A stretch of 64,000 nt of DNA from Lachnospiraceae bacterium UBA7205 (GTDB lineage: Bacteria; Bacillota; Clostridia; Lachnospirales; Lachnospiraceae). Shown in pieces: positions 32,119-41,508 of the stretch. The stretch covers positions 1 to 64,000 of the forward strand of contig DKUL01000053.1 in the NCBI GenBank assembly GCA_002490665.1, in the 5' to 3' direction. The stretch's first letter is position 1; each line of letters starts with the position of its first letter. The notes beneath the pieces are model-generated. The model saw nothing but the letters and a program-made list of their open reading frames with translations. It searched no databases and had not been told where the DNA came from. A program made the position numbers and the translations under genes.

Positions 32119-32949
32119 ATGAAATATGAAAAGATTAAGGTAGGGGTTGAAGGGACAGTGCAGGCGGAACTGGCGCTGTACATCCAGGATGACCATCCTG
32201 ACACATATGGGGAGCGCAGGCGCCCGGTGGTTCTCATCTGCCCGGGCGGAGGGTATGAGCATGTGTCCGTGAGGGAGGGGGAGCCGATTGCGTTCCACTT
32301 CCTCACGGCAGGCTGCCATGCGGCAGTGCTCTGGTATGATATTGCGAAGCAGGGTGTGGAGCATCCGCAGGCGCTTAAGGAGCTTGCATGGTCAGCTGCG
32401 TATATCAGGGAGCATGCGGACGAATATGCCATTGACAGGGATAAGATACTGGTTGCCGGATTTTCGGCGGGCGGGCATCTTGCCGCAAGCCTTGGGTGTT
32501 TCTGGGACAAGGACTGGCTGGAAAAAGAGATGCATATGGAAAAAGCGTGCTATCAGCCAAACGGACTGATTCTTGCGTACCCTGTTATTACATCGGGCGA
32601 ATTTGCACACAGGGGAAGTTTTGTGAACCTGATGGGGGAGAAGGCAGAGGAGGCGCTGGAGCGCGAATTAAGCCTGGAAAACCAGGTGACGGACCAGGTG
32701 CCGCCTGTATTTATGTGGCATACCTTTGAAGACGGCGCCGTGCCGCTTGAGAATTCGCTGCTGTTTGCATCCGCGCTGAGAAAGGCAGGCGTCAATTTTG
32801 AGTACCATGTCTTTCCGCACGGCGGGCATGGGTATGCACTGGCGACAAAGGAAACCGCAATGAAGGAAGGCAATGAGATTGAACCACAGTGCGCGCAGTG
32901 GATGGAACTGTGCAGGAACTGGCTGAAATACAATTATGTCAGTCTGTAA
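32119..32949 (+). CDS. Alpha/beta hydrolase, BD-FAE/acetyl esterase type
   Basis: 276 residues, cytoplasmic. The oxyanion region is VVLICPGGGYEHVS (about 35-48); the nucleophile elbow is VAGFSAGGHLAASLG (about 112-126, Ser in GFSAG); the acid lies in MWHTFEDGAVPLENS and the catalytic His in FPHGGHGYAL. Such enzymes often deacetylate plant polysaccharides or short esters. It starts 40 bp after the DUF3048 gene. Confidence 0.9.
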   Translation: MKYEKIKVGVEGTVQAELALYIQDDHPDTYGERRRPVVLICPGGGYEHVSVREGEPIAFHFLTAGCHAAVLWYDIAKQGVEHPQALKELAWSAAYIREHADEYAIDRDKILVAGFSAGGHLAASLGCFWDKDWLEKEMHMEKACYQPNGLILAYPVITSGEFAHRGSFVNLMGEKAEEALERELSLENQVTDQVPPVFMWHTFEDGAVPLENSLLFASALRKAGVNFEYHVFPHGGHGYALATKETAMKEGNEIEPQCAQWMELCRNWLKYNYVSL

Positions 32950-32972
32950 AAAGAAAAAACTGAGAAAAAACA

Positions 32973-33005
32973 CAGGAGTCTGAGTAATCAGGCTCCTGGT
33001 TTGTG
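32973..33005. terminator. Hairpin terminator between convergent genes
   Basis: CAGGAGTCTGA pairs with TCAGGCTCCTG around a four-base loop. The plus strand has only a short T tract, but the minus strand continues into TTTTTT, so it works better in that direction. A perfect palindrome, TTGCTAATTAGCAA, lies at 33029-33042. Confidence 0.65.
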
Positions 33006-33153
33006 TAAAAGGGGAATTCTTCCGGAATTTGCTAATTAGCAAGTCTAGCGTATCTGCTAAACTATTCACATTATACAATAAAACAAGTCCAAATTCAAGA
33101 ACTATATTGTAAAAATTTAACATTTTATTAGTCGAAACAAATAAAAATGCACA

Positions 33154-33678
33154 CTAACGCCTGCTTAATGGTTCAAAAATGGTCTTTCTGCCAATATAAC
33201 CAAATAGTCGTACAAACAGGATCCCGATGAGGGAACCACAGCTGTCGATGATGACATCGCGCACGGAGGCGCCCCGCCCGCGCACAAAAAGCTGGTGAAT
33301 CTCGTCGAGGGACGCAAATCCCACGCAGAGGATGCCCCCGGTGATAACCAGCCATATTCCACGGATTCCATATACGTATAAAGGAAAGGAGACCGAGACT
33401 GCAAGCAGGAAGTACTCCGTAAAATGGGCAAGCTTGCGCACATAATAATGGATTTTCCGGATGCAGCGTGATATCTGCCTGTCCGTCAGTTCCAGGTCAA
33501 GCGCCCTGTCAGCCGCCGAAACAGCCTTGTAAGTAACCTTGTAGCTCAGGTTGGAGCTGGTCGTGCCATCCTGGGCTGAAAATGAAAAGATAATGTACAT
33601 CATCATGAGTGCAGGAATAAAGGACAGGGGCTTTAGCAGAAAGCGCAGTAAAAATTTTATTGCGGACTCAAATCTCAT
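33154..33678 (-). CDS. VanZ family membrane protein
   Basis: 174 residues from ATG 33678 (AAGGAG eight bases upstream). Four or five membrane helices. VanZ hallmarks: MMYIIFSFSAQDGTTSS, RKLAHFTEYFLLAVS with the conserved His/Glu, and FASLDEIHQLFVRGRGASVR followed by DVIIDS. VanZ proteins raise teicoplanin resistance in enterococci, but most homologues have no proven role. The longer frame to 33849 is in the AT-rich divergent promoter region and is rejected. Confidence 0.9.
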   Translation of the reverse strand: MRFESAIKFLLRFLLKPLSFIPALMMMYIIFSFSAQDGTTSSNLSYKVTYKAVSAADRALDLELTDRQISRCIRKIHYYVRKLAHFTEYFLLAVSVSFPLYVYGIRGIWLVITGGILCVGFASLDEIHQLFVRGRGASVRDVIIDSCGSLIGILFVRLFGYIGRKTIFEPLSRR

Positions 33679-33888
33679 GGTAGTTCTCCTTGTAAAATAA
33701 GTGCGGTAAAAAAACATATTCTTATAGTAACCAGAATATAGGGGAATAAGCAATAAATATTTGATAAAATTTTGATTAAGGAACGAAAACATACAAAAAA
33801 AAACAATAATCGCTGTACTTTTGGTTATTTTGTGATAAAATATTAGCATAGTGCGTAAACTGAGAAATTAGGAATGGGAGGAACTGAC

Positions 33889-34353
33889 ATGCAGGACAGC
33901 CTTAGACTTTCGAGGGATGAGATTATCATTTGTTACAGGGATGATGTGGCAAGACTGATGAAATATCTGTCATGGCTTCAGAACAAGAGCGGTACCGCTG
34001 CATCGGATATATATAGCGGGGAGGGAATTGACAAGACCTCCATGGCAGTTCCGGTTTATGATTCAACACTGCTTAGTTTTATCAAGGAAGTAAAGGCAAC
34101 CGATTTTTTAAACAGAAATTACGTGTATACCTTTTCAAGATACCGTATCAAGACGGCGGCAGATGAGCTCCGCGTGATAAGCGCATGCTCCTTGCAGGAG
34201 ATAACCGTTCTGGGCGACATCCTGTCAAAGTATGTCCTGCGCGGTGACGTAAAGGGCGCGGTATGGGCCGAGGGTGTCCAGAACGGAGTGTATCTCGCAC
34301 TTCTGCTGAAGCTGAAGGAATTGATGGAAATCAGGAAGCCACTGGAATATTAA
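33889..34353 (+). CDS. Conserved hypothetical protein upstream of a TetR regulator
   Basis: 154 residues from ATG 33889 (GGGAGG seven bases upstream). Not recognised as a named family. It is soluble and mostly helical; the best ordered part is the C-terminal half (YVYTFSRYRIKTAADELRVI, then LGDILSKYVLRGDVKGAVWA). It ends nine bases before the TetR gene, so the two are co-transcribed. Confidence 0.75.
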   Translation: MQDSLRLSRDEIIICYRDDVARLMKYLSWLQNKSGTAASDIYSGEGIDKTSMAVPVYDSTLLSFIKEVKATDFLNRNYVYTFSRYRIKTAADELRVISACSLQEITVLGDILSKYVLRGDVKGAVWAEGVQNGVYLALLLKLKELMEIRKPLEY

Positions 34354-34362
34354 GACGGGAGC

Positions 34363-34956
34363 ATGCGGATGGGAGACAAATCAGTACAGAAAAAAAAGTA
34401 TATTATGGAGAAAGCACGGAATGTATTTTGCAGGAACGGATACCGGGCTGTCACGATGAAGGACATTGTTGAGGCATGTGATATCAGCCGGGGTGGTCTT
34501 TATCTGTATTTTTCCAATACGAAGGAGCTTTTTGAGGCGGTGCTCGCGGAGGAGTATGCTGGTGAGGAAGCTGTCCTTGAAAAGGCGCGGGCAGCGCATG
34601 CCACACCGGGCGAAGTGATGCTTGTTTACCTTGACGAGCAGAAAAAAAGGATTTTGCGGAAAAAAGACAATATTACGGCAGCAATATATGAATATCTGTT
34701 TGAAAACAAACCTGCCAAAAATGACAATCCTGTCAAAAAACTGTTCCAGGAAAATGTAACTGCCCTGGAGAAGCTGATAGCGGACGGGGTGGAGCAGGAA
34801 TGGATGGTGTGCGAGGATGCGGCGGAAGCGGCACGCAATATCGCATACACGATGGAAGGCCTCAAGATATCGGCGCAGACAATCGGCGTTACGGCGGAAG
34901 CTGTCGACAGGGAAATAGAATATATTATGGGGACACTGGGCATGGTAGTGAAATAA
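34363..34956 (+). CDS. TetR/AcrR family regulator
   Basis: 197 residues. N-terminal helix-turn-helix (ARNVFCRNGYRAVTMKDIVE, then ACDISRGGLYLYFSNTKELF, about 17-56) and a helical ligand-binding C-terminal domain. Family members repress transporters or metabolic genes. Nearest candidates are the upstream gene and the thioesterase downstream; a terminator separates it from the latter. Confidence 0.92.
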   Translation: MRMGDKSVQKKKYIMEKARNVFCRNGYRAVTMKDIVEACDISRGGLYLYFSNTKELFEAVLAEEYAGEEAVLEKARAAHATPGEVMLVYLDEQKKRILRKKDNITAAIYEYLFENKPAKNDNPVKKLFQENVTALEKLIADGVEQEWMVCEDAAEAARNIAYTMEGLKISAQTIGVTAEAVDREIEYIMGTLGMVVK

Positions 34957-34977
34957 ATGTGTCATATTAAGGAAAAG

Positions 34978-35013
34978 AAAAGCATGGTTGGAATAAAGGA
35001 TACCATGCTTTTC
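34978..35013 (+). terminator. Terminator after the TetR gene
   Basis: AAAAGCATGGT (34978-34988) pairs exactly with ACCATGCTTTT (35002-35012). Confidence 0.75.
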
Positions 35014-35040
35014 ATATATGTAAAGAGGGGGAGACAACAC

Positions 35041-35454
35041 ATGCAGGGTACGGAAAAAACAGAAGGGATAACGCTTGACGAAATTCGGGAGAGGTTTTCA
35101 CAGGATCGTTTTGCAACGGTAAACGGCGCCGTGATAGACGCGGTGGACGAGGGATATGCACAATGCTCCATGCAGCTTACCGAGACACACCGGAATGCGC
35201 TGGGGGCAGTCATGGGCGGGGCAATTTTTACGCTTGCGGATTTCGCCTTTGCGGTGGCATCGAACTGGAATAAAAGTCCGCAGGTGTCGCTCAACGCATC
35301 CATAAATTTTCTCGGCAGGGCAAAGGGGGATAAACTGATTGCCAGGGCACAGAAAATCAAGGAGGGGCGGACAACCTGCTATTATGAGGTAAAGGTAAGC
35401 GACGAGTCCGGCAACCAGGTTGCGCATATGACTTCCGGTGGATTTGTCCTGTGA
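35041..35454 (+). CDS. PaaI-type hotdog thioesterase
   Basis: 137 residues from ATG 35041 (GGGGGAG seven bases upstream). The 4HBT hotdog fold is recognisable in HRNALGAVMGGAIFTLADFA (about 50-69, with the active-site Asp) and NASINFLGRAKGDKLIARAQ. It hydrolyses acyl-CoA thioesters; substrate unknown. Confidence 0.9.
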   Translation: MQGTEKTEGITLDEIRERFSQDRFATVNGAVIDAVDEGYAQCSMQLTETHRNALGAVMGGAIFTLADFAFAVASNWNKSPQVSLNASINFLGRAKGDKLIARAQKIKEGRTTCYYEVKVSDESGNQVAHMTSGGFVL

Positions 35455-35562
35455 CGGGATAGCTGTTATGATTCCCGGCACAGGATTCACGAATATTTCA
35501 TAAAGCGGTATCATATCGGTAAAAAAGGAAAGAATATTAAAGATTATAAGGAGGGCTTAACA

Positions 35563-36513
35563 ATGAAAGTAATCAATAACAGAAAAGTGGCAATTATAGG
35601 CTGTGGCTTTGTGGGTTCGTCAATCGCGTTCTGCCTGATGCAGAGCGGGCTGTTTTCGGAGATGGTGCTGATAGATGCCGACCATGACAGGGCGGAGGGA
35701 GAGGCGCTTGACATTGCGCACGGCATTCCGTTTATTGGGCATGTGGACATCTATGCAGGTGACTATGATGACATTGTGGATGCGGCAATCGTGATTATCA
35801 CGGCAGGTGCAAACCAGAAGCCGGATGAGACGCGCCTGGATTTGGTACACAAAAACGTGGCTATCTTCAAGAGCATTATCCCCCAGATTGCAAGCCGGAA
35901 TTATCAGGGAATCCTTTTGATTGTGTCAAACCCTGTGGATATCCTCACCTATGTTGCATGCAGGCTCAGCAACATGCCTGAGAACAGGGTCATTGGGTCG
36001 GGGACAGTGCTGGACACTGCAAGACTCAAATACAAGCTTGGCGAGCATCTTGATGTCGACAGCAAGAGTGTACATGCGTTTATTATCGGGGAACATGGCG
36101 ACAGTGAAATTGCAGCGTGGAGCAGTGCCAATGTATCAGGTGTTCCTTTGAATGACTTCTGTGAGCTGCGGGGACATTTCCGGCATGAGGAGTCCATGGA
36201 GCGGATTGCGGAGGAGGTCAAGAACTGCGCGTATGAAATTATTTCCAAGAAAAGGGCGACATACTATGGCATTGCAATGTCCGTGAAACGAATCTGCGAG
36301 GCAATTGTGCGGAATGAGCGTTCCATCCTGCCGTTGTCAAGGATGATACATGGGGAGTATGGCATCGAGGGAATGGCGCTGAGCATGCCTGCGGTTATTG
36401 GCGAGGACGGCGTACAGACAAGGGTTCCCATCGCATTGAACGAGGAGGAGCAGACAAAACTGAAGCAGTCCGCAGATACACTTGCAGAAGTGATAAAGGA
36501 ACTGGATATCTGA
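35563..36513 (+). CDS. ldh: L-lactate dehydrogenase
   Basis: 316 residues. It reduces pyruvate to lactate with NADH. NAD loop VAIIGCGFVGSSIAFCLM (about 9-26), substrate Arg in DETRLDLVHKNV, catalytic Asp in ..LDTARLKYKLGEHL and catalytic His in IIGEHGDSEIAAWS (about 178-191). The residue following the NAD-loop acidic Asp (LIDADHD) fits LDH rather than malate dehydrogenase; I judge LDH more likely on the QKPDETRLD context. AGGAGG precedes the ATG. Monocistronic with its own terminator. Confidence 0.9.
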   Translation: MKVINNRKVAIIGCGFVGSSIAFCLMQSGLFSEMVLIDADHDRAEGEALDIAHGIPFIGHVDIYAGDYDDIVDAAIVIITAGANQKPDETRLDLVHKNVAIFKSIIPQIASRNYQGILLIVSNPVDILTYVACRLSNMPENRVIGSGTVLDTARLKYKLGEHLDVDSKSVHAFIIGEHGDSEIAAWSSANVSGVPLNDFCELRGHFRHEESMERIAEEVKNCAYEIISKKRATYYGIAMSVKRICEAIVRNERSILPLSRMIHGEYGIEGMALSMPAVIGEDGVQTRVPIALNEEEQTKLKQSADTLAEVIKELDI

Positions 36514-36532
36514 TGCCGGTAGTCCGGTAATG

Positions 36533-36568
36533 AAACTGCCTGTCAGCATTCAGCTGACAGGCAGTTTT
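36533..36568. terminator. Bidirectional terminator between ldh and the MATE gene
   Basis: AAACTGCCTGTCAG pairs with CTGACAGGCAGTTT around a seven-base loop. T and A runs on the two sides allow both convergent genes to end here. It overlaps the MATE stop codon. Confidence 0.88.
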
Positions 36569-37901
36569 ACTGGCTGATATTCCACTTGTTTTGGAGCTTT
36601 TTATAGAAACAGACAGACATTCCGGTGGCAATTGTCCATCCGACAGGCCATGCGCACCAGATACCGATGGCGCCAAACATGCCGGAGAACAGGAACGCAA
36701 GCACAACCCGGAGAATCAAATCGGTAAAGGTGGCTGCCATAAATGGTTTCATGGCGCCGGCACCCCGGAGAACACCGTCTGTCACAAGCTTTGCCGATAC
36801 GATGAAATAAAAGGGCGAGAGAATCCACAGGAATTGTTCGCCTGTCACCAGCGCTTCGGCGGAGGTTGAATCCATAAACAGCAGCAGCAGGTATTTTCCG
36901 AGAAATACATACAGCAGTACAATGGGCACACAGATGCACCATACCAGCTTTAAACCGGCTCGCAGCCCGCTTCTGACCCTTGCGGGAATACCGGCGCCGA
37001 TATTCTGGGCGGTAAAGTTTGATACGCCGTTTCCAAGCGTAGTGAACGATGTGATTACAAGGTTGTTGAGCTTTACGGCGGCAGAATATCCGGCTGTGAC
37101 ACTGATGCCAAAGCTGTTGATGACGCTCTGGATAAAGATATTTCCGACAGAGATAAAGGACTGCTGCAGGATACTTGGCACGGCAATCACGGCAAGCTTT
37201 TTGAGCAGGGCAAATGAAAATATCCCTGTTTTTTTGTCTGTTTTAATACATGCCAGTCTCTTCAGAATCAGAATAAGCGAAAGAATGCAGCTTATGCCCT
37301 GGCACAAAAAGGTTGCCCATGCAACACCGGCAATTCCCATGTGGAAGCATTTTACAAACAGGATGTCGACCACGATATTTGACGTCGATGAGAATGCAAG
37401 AAAGTAAAACGGTGTCTTGGAGTCCCCGAGTGCAGAGAAGATGCCGGTCGCAATATTATAGAAAAAAAGGAAGGGAAGTCCCAGTATGTAAATGTTCATA
37501 TACAGTGCGGAGTCAGCCATGATTTCCGGCTGGGTCTTCATCTGTTCGAGGAGGGTATCGCAGAACAGAAAGCCCAAAAGCATCAGGACGGCACACAGGA
37601 CGGCACTTGCAATCAGGGTCGTGTAGACAGAGGTCTTCATCGCGCAGTAATTTTTGGCGCCGAAAAACTGTGACACAATCACGGAACATCCGATATTGCA
37701 CCCGAATGCAAACGCGATGAAGATGAGCGTGACGTTGTAGCTGTTTCCGACAGCGGCAAGCGCATTTTCACTGATGAATTTACCTGCGACAAGACTGTCT
37801 GCGATGTTGTAAAGCTGCTGAAAAATAATGCTTCCAAACATGGGAAGGCAGAATTTCCACAGGACTGTCTGTGGATTTCCCACGGTCAAATCTTTGTTCA
37901 T
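36567..37901 (-). CDS. MATE family efflux transporter
   Basis: 444 residues, twelve predicted helices. Starts MNKDLTVGNPQTVLWKF, followed by PMFGSIIFQQLYNIADSLVA, the usual opening of clostridial MATE proteins; an in-frame ATG at 37913 lies too close to AAAGGA. It is only distantly similar to the MATE at 6384. Exported substrate unknown. Confidence 0.93.
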   Translation of the reverse strand: MNKDLTVGNPQTVLWKFCLPMFGSIIFQQLYNIADSLVAGKFISENALAAVGNSYNVTLIFIAFAFGCNIGCSVIVSQFFGAKNYCAMKTSVYTTLIASAVLCAVLMLLGFLFCDTLLEQMKTQPEIMADSALYMNIYILGLPFLFFYNIATGIFSALGDSKTPFYFLAFSSTSNIVVDILFVKCFHMGIAGVAWATFLCQGISCILSLILILKRLACIKTDKKTGIFSFALLKKLAVIAVPSILQQSFISVGNIFIQSVINSFGISVTAGYSAAVKLNNLVITSFTTLGNGVSNFTAQNIGAGIPARVRSGLRAGLKLVWCICVPIVLLYVFLGKYLLLLFMDSTSAEALVTGEQFLWILSPFYFIVSAKLVTDGVLRGAGAMKPFMAATFTDLILRVVLAFLFSGMFGAIGIWCAWPVGWTIATGMSVCFYKKLQNKWNISQ

Positions 37902-38085
37902 GGAGATGGTCATATCCTTTCTGCATCATTTATATTTTATGGTAAATGCAAATTATATTTGCGTTAAACCATTTTGTATTATAATCTCGGAAACAGGATA
38001 TGACAAGTGTTTTTTGAATGAATATTGAAAGTAAAATAAAATCTGTTATAATGATAATAATACTGCAAAAAGGAGCGTTTTGGAA

Positions 38086-38556
38086 ATGAAAATAAGGCGT
38101 GCCCGGGAAAACGATATGGGCGGGATAAACAGCCTGCTCTGCCAGGTGCTGATGGTGCACCATAATGGCAGGCCGGACTTGTTTAAGAAGGAAACAAAAA
38201 AATACACGGACGAAGAGCTTCGTGCACTGATTCATGATGACAGCAGACCAATCTTTGTGTGTACCGATGAGGTGGAAAGTATATTGGGATATGCGTTCTG
38301 TGTTTTTCAGCAGCATAAGGACGACAACATACTGACTGACATCAGGTCCCTATACATAGATGATTTGTGTGTTGATGAGACAAGGCGGGGGCAGCATATC
38401 GGAAAAAAGCTTTATGAGTATGTGCTGGATTACGCAAAGAAGCAGGGATGCTACAATGTCACGCTGAATGTGTGGGCATGTAATGAGGGTGCCCGGAGGT
38501 TTTATGAAAGCTGCGGGCTTGTGGAGCAAAAGATCGGAATGGAGAAAATTTTATAA
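38086..38556 (+). CDS. GNAT family N-acetyltransferase
   Basis: 156 residues. Acetyl-CoA-binding motif A is LYIDDLCVDETRRGQHIGKK (about 87-106, with R-R-G-Q-H-I-G-K), and motif B NVTLNVWACNEGARRFYES. The start has GGAG ten bases upstream; a TTG six bases earlier is an alternative. Substrate unknown. The promoter of the hybrid kinase follows. Confidence 0.9.
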   Translation: MKIRRARENDMGGINSLLCQVLMVHHNGRPDLFKKETKKYTDEELRALIHDDSRPIFVCTDEVESILGYAFCVFQQHKDDNILTDIRSLYIDDLCVDETRRGQHIGKKLYEYVLDYAKKQGCYNVTLNVWACNEGARRFYESCGLVEQKIGMEKIL

Positions 38557-38619
38557 TAAATTGTCGTGACAGGAAGCCGAAGGCTGGACTGTTACGAATT
38601 GTCACATAATTGAGGAATA

Positions 38620-38647
38620 TTGACTTTTTACAGATATCTTGTATAAT
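38620..38647 (+). promoter_or_regulatory. Promoter of the hybrid histidine kinase
   Basis: TTGACT (38620-38625), 16 bases, TATAAT (38642-38647), about 85 bp before the start codon. Confidence 0.7.
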
Positions 38648-38731
38648 TTATAAGGGAATTTTGTGCGCTCTGGAATATTGTATGGGTCGGATATCGAAGA
38701 GGGCAATATTTTGTATAAAAGAGGAATTACA

Positions 38732-41266
38732 ATGATAAGGAATACAAAAAAGTTTTTGGTGTTTAGTTTCTCCATTTTGATTTCTGTATGTATCTTAATT
38801 TTTGCAATCACATCTGTGTACATATCGGGTAAAAGTGGCGGTGCGATCAATGAAATTGGCATGATTTATATGTCTGCAATTGCAAAACAGATGCAGGAGA
38901 AGTTTGATGTCGTGGTCGATTCCCAGATATTGGAGATGGAGGGAATCGTACAGAGGCATCCCCCGGAAGAGATGGTATATGGGCAGGAAATGATAGACCA
39001 GCTTGTAGTCAGCGCCCAGGTTCGTGATTTTACTTATCTGGGGCTTTATACAAGTGAAGGAGAATCAGAGCTGGTTTATGGCAAAGAAGTGGAATACGAG
39101 AGTGAAGAAATTTTCCAGAGGGTTCTGCATGACAGCAGCCTGCGGGTGTTTTCCGGTGTCAGTGCTGATGGCGAGCGGGTGATGTGTATGCTGATTGATG
39201 TGGCATACCCTATGAAGGATGGGAAAACCAGTTCTGCCATGGTTGCAGCGATGCCAATGGAGTTTTTGGAAAATGCCCTTGCGCTGGATACCGAGAATTC
39301 ACTGATGTACTCTTACATAGTTCGCAATGACGGCTCATTTGTGATAAGGGCCAAGGAAGATTCTTTTTTTCAAAATATGAGCGAGACGTTCTGTGAATAT
39401 AATGGAAAGCAGGCTGACGTATATGCGTCTGAGCTTCAGGAGGCAATGGATACAAATACGGAGTATGCTACGCTTGCCTGTGTTAACGGCGAGAAGAGAT
39501 ACCTGTTGTGTACGGACCTGACAAATTCCGAGTGGTTTTTAATTTCCCTGATGCCATTTGGGACACTGGACAGGATTTTGGAAAATCTGAGCATGGACCG
39601 CCAGATGATAACACTGCTTATGTGCATTGTTATTATCGGTGGAATTGTAATCATTTTTATTATCTATTACAGACTGTCAAACCAGCAGGTAATGGAATTG
39701 GAAATGGCGCGAAGGGAAGCAGTCAAGGCGAATAAGGCAAAGAGTGAGTTTCTGTCCAGTATGAGCCATGATATCCGGACTCCGATGAATGGAATTGTGG
39801 GAATGACGGCAATTGCGATGGCAAATATCGACAATACGGAGCGCGTCAAGGACTGCCTTGGTAAAATTACCTTGTCCAGCAGGCATTTGCTCGGACTCAT
39901 CAATGATGTGCTGGATATGTCAAAAATTGAAAGTGGAAAGCTGACGCTGAACATGAACCAGATTTCGCTGCGGGAGACGATGGACAGCATTGTCAACATT
40001 GTTCAGCCTCAGGTAAAGGAACGCCAGCAGCACTTTGATATCTTTATCCAGAAAATCATTACGGAGGAGGTTCATTGCGACAGTGTGCGCCTGAACCAGA
40101 TACTGATTAATCTGCTGTCCAATGCATTAAAGTTTACGCCGGAGGGCGGAAGAATCAATGTTTACCTGGAACAGGAGCAGTCGCCTGCCGGTGATGATTA
40201 TGTGCGGTGCCATTTTCGCGTGAAGGACAGCGGTATCGGGATGACAAAAGAGTTTCTTGAAAAGATTTTTGACACGTTTACAAGAGAAGAGAAGGCACAG
40301 ATTGATAAAATCGAAGGTACGGGTCTTGGAATGGCGATTACGAAGGCGATTGTGGACACGATGAAGGGCAGTATTGATGTGCAGAGCACGCCTGGTGAAG
40401 GGACGGAGTTTCACATCATACTTGACCTGGAAAAGGCGGATACCAAATTGGAAGACATGAAGCTTCCGCCGTGGAGAATGCTGGTGGTGGACAATAATCA
40501 GGATCTGTGCCAGAGCGCGGTTGATTCCTTGAAAGAGATTGGAATTGATGCACAGTGGGCTATGGATGGAAGGACTGCCGTGGAAATGGCAAAAAAATGC
40601 CATGATGAACAAAATCCTTATGAGATTGTCCTTCTGGACTGGAAGATGCCCGAGATGGATGGTCTGCACACGGCACGCGAGATGCGCAAACACCTGGGAG
40701 AGAATGCACCTATCCTTATCATTTCTGCATATGACTGGAGCGAGATTGAAGAGGAGGCAGCAGAGGCAGGCGTACAGGGATTTATTTCGAAACCGCTCTT
40801 TAAGTCAAACTTATACCTTGGGTTAAGCCGGTATATGCTGGATGAGCCGCAGGAGGAGACGAAAAAGGAGTCTGTGCCGCACGGCAGTTTCTCCGGAAAG
40901 CGGATTTTGCTCGCCGAGGACAACGACCTGAACTGGGAAATTGCCGAGGATCTGCTGTCCGAGGAGGGCTTTGCACTGGAGCGGGCGGAGAATGGCAAAA
41001 TATGCGTTGAGAAATTCAGCCAGTCTGAATCGGGATATTACGACGTAATCCTGATGGATATCAGGATGCCCGTCATGAACGGATATGATGCGGCGAAAGC
41101 GATTCGCGCCCTGGTGCGTCCGGATGCAGACCTGCCTATTATTGCAATGACGGCAGACGCGTTCTCCGACGATATCCAGCGGTGCCTCGACTGCGGCATG
41201 AACGAGCATGTGGCAAAGCCAATTGACGTGAACAGGCTGACACAGCTTTTGAAAAAGTATTTGTAG
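38732..41266 (+). CDS. Hybrid histidine kinase with two receiver domains
   Basis: 844 residues from ATG 38732. Order: membrane helix (about 8-30), extracellular Cache-like sensor, second helix near 290-312, HisKA with FLSSMSHDIRTPMNGIVGM (about 340), HATPase (NQILINLLSNALKFTPEGG, DSGIGM, GTGLGMAI), receiver 1 (phosphoacceptor in IVLLDWKMPEMDGL) and receiver 2 (VILMDIRMPVMNGY). In receiver 1 the acidic pair reads VVDNN, so one acidic residue is lost. There is no output domain and no adjacent regulator, so its partner lies elsewhere. Confidence 0.94.
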   Translation: MIRNTKKFLVFSFSILISVCILIFAITSVYISGKSGGAINEIGMIYMSAIAKQMQEKFDVVVDSQILEMEGIVQRHPPEEMVYGQEMIDQLVVSAQVRDFTYLGLYTSEGESELVYGKEVEYESEEIFQRVLHDSSLRVFSGVSADGERVMCMLIDVAYPMKDGKTSSAMVAAMPMEFLENALALDTENSLMYSYIVRNDGSFVIRAKEDSFFQNMSETFCEYNGKQADVYASELQEAMDTNTEYATLACVNGEKRYLLCTDLTNSEWFLISLMPFGTLDRILENLSMDRQMITLLMCIVIIGGIVIIFIIYYRLSNQQVMELEMARREAVKANKAKSEFLSSMSHDIRTPMNGIVGMTAIAMANIDNTERVKDCLGKITLSSRHLLGLINDVLDMSKIESGKLTLNMNQISLRETMDSIVNIVQPQVKERQQHFDIFIQKIITEEVHCDSVRLNQILINLLSNALKFTPEGGRINVYLEQEQSPAGDDYVRCHFRVKDSGIGMTKEFLEKIFDTFTREEKAQIDKIEGTGLGMAITKAIVDTMKGSIDVQSTPGEGTEFHIILDLEKADTKLEDMKLPPWRMLVVDNNQDLCQSAVDSLKEIGIDAQWAMDGRTAVEMAKKCHDEQNPYEIVLLDWKMPEMDGLHTAREMRKHLGENAPILIISAYDWSEIEEEAAEAGVQGFISKPLFKSNLYLGLSRYMLDEPQEETKKESVPHGSFSGKRILLAEDNDLNWEIAEDLLSEEGFALERAENGKICVEKFSQSESGYYDVILMDIRMPVMNGYDAAKAIRALVRPDADLPIIAMTADAFSDDIQRCLDCGMNEHVAKPIDVNRLTQLLKKYL

Positions 41267-41316
41267 GATGCGATATTAACGCGTAATGTATGAAAAAGAA
41301 TATCCGATAAGACATA

Positions 41317-41358
41317 CAAAAACAGGAATTAACCTTGGAAGGCTGGTTCCTGTTTTTT
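41317..41358 (+). terminator. Terminator of the hybrid kinase gene
   Basis: AAAAACAGGAA pairs with TTCCTGTTTTT, with CC/GG pairing inside, then Ts. Confidence 0.85.
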
Positions 41359-41386
41359 AAAATTTTTTATAAATTTATCGATTATT

Positions 41387-41416
41387 TTGTCAAATTATGG
41401 AGTACTATGTTATAAT
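41387..41416 (+). promoter_or_regulatory. Promoter of the AT-rich island's first gene
   Basis: TTGTCA (41387-41392), 18 bases, TATAAT (41411-41416), about 90 bp before the ATG at 41509. Confidence 0.6.
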
Positions 41417-41508
41417 AAAAATGTCTTACTGAGATAATTTGTATTGGGGAATGAATTTTTTAGAAATAGTGTCAGTGTCTGCATGAATGAAGGGAGATGA
41501 TCTGAAAG

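Noticed and set aside
33154..33849. Longer VanZ start at 33849
   Set aside because: The added residues come from AT-rich divergent promoter DNA; the internal ATG at 33678 has a good ribosome site and the normal family length.
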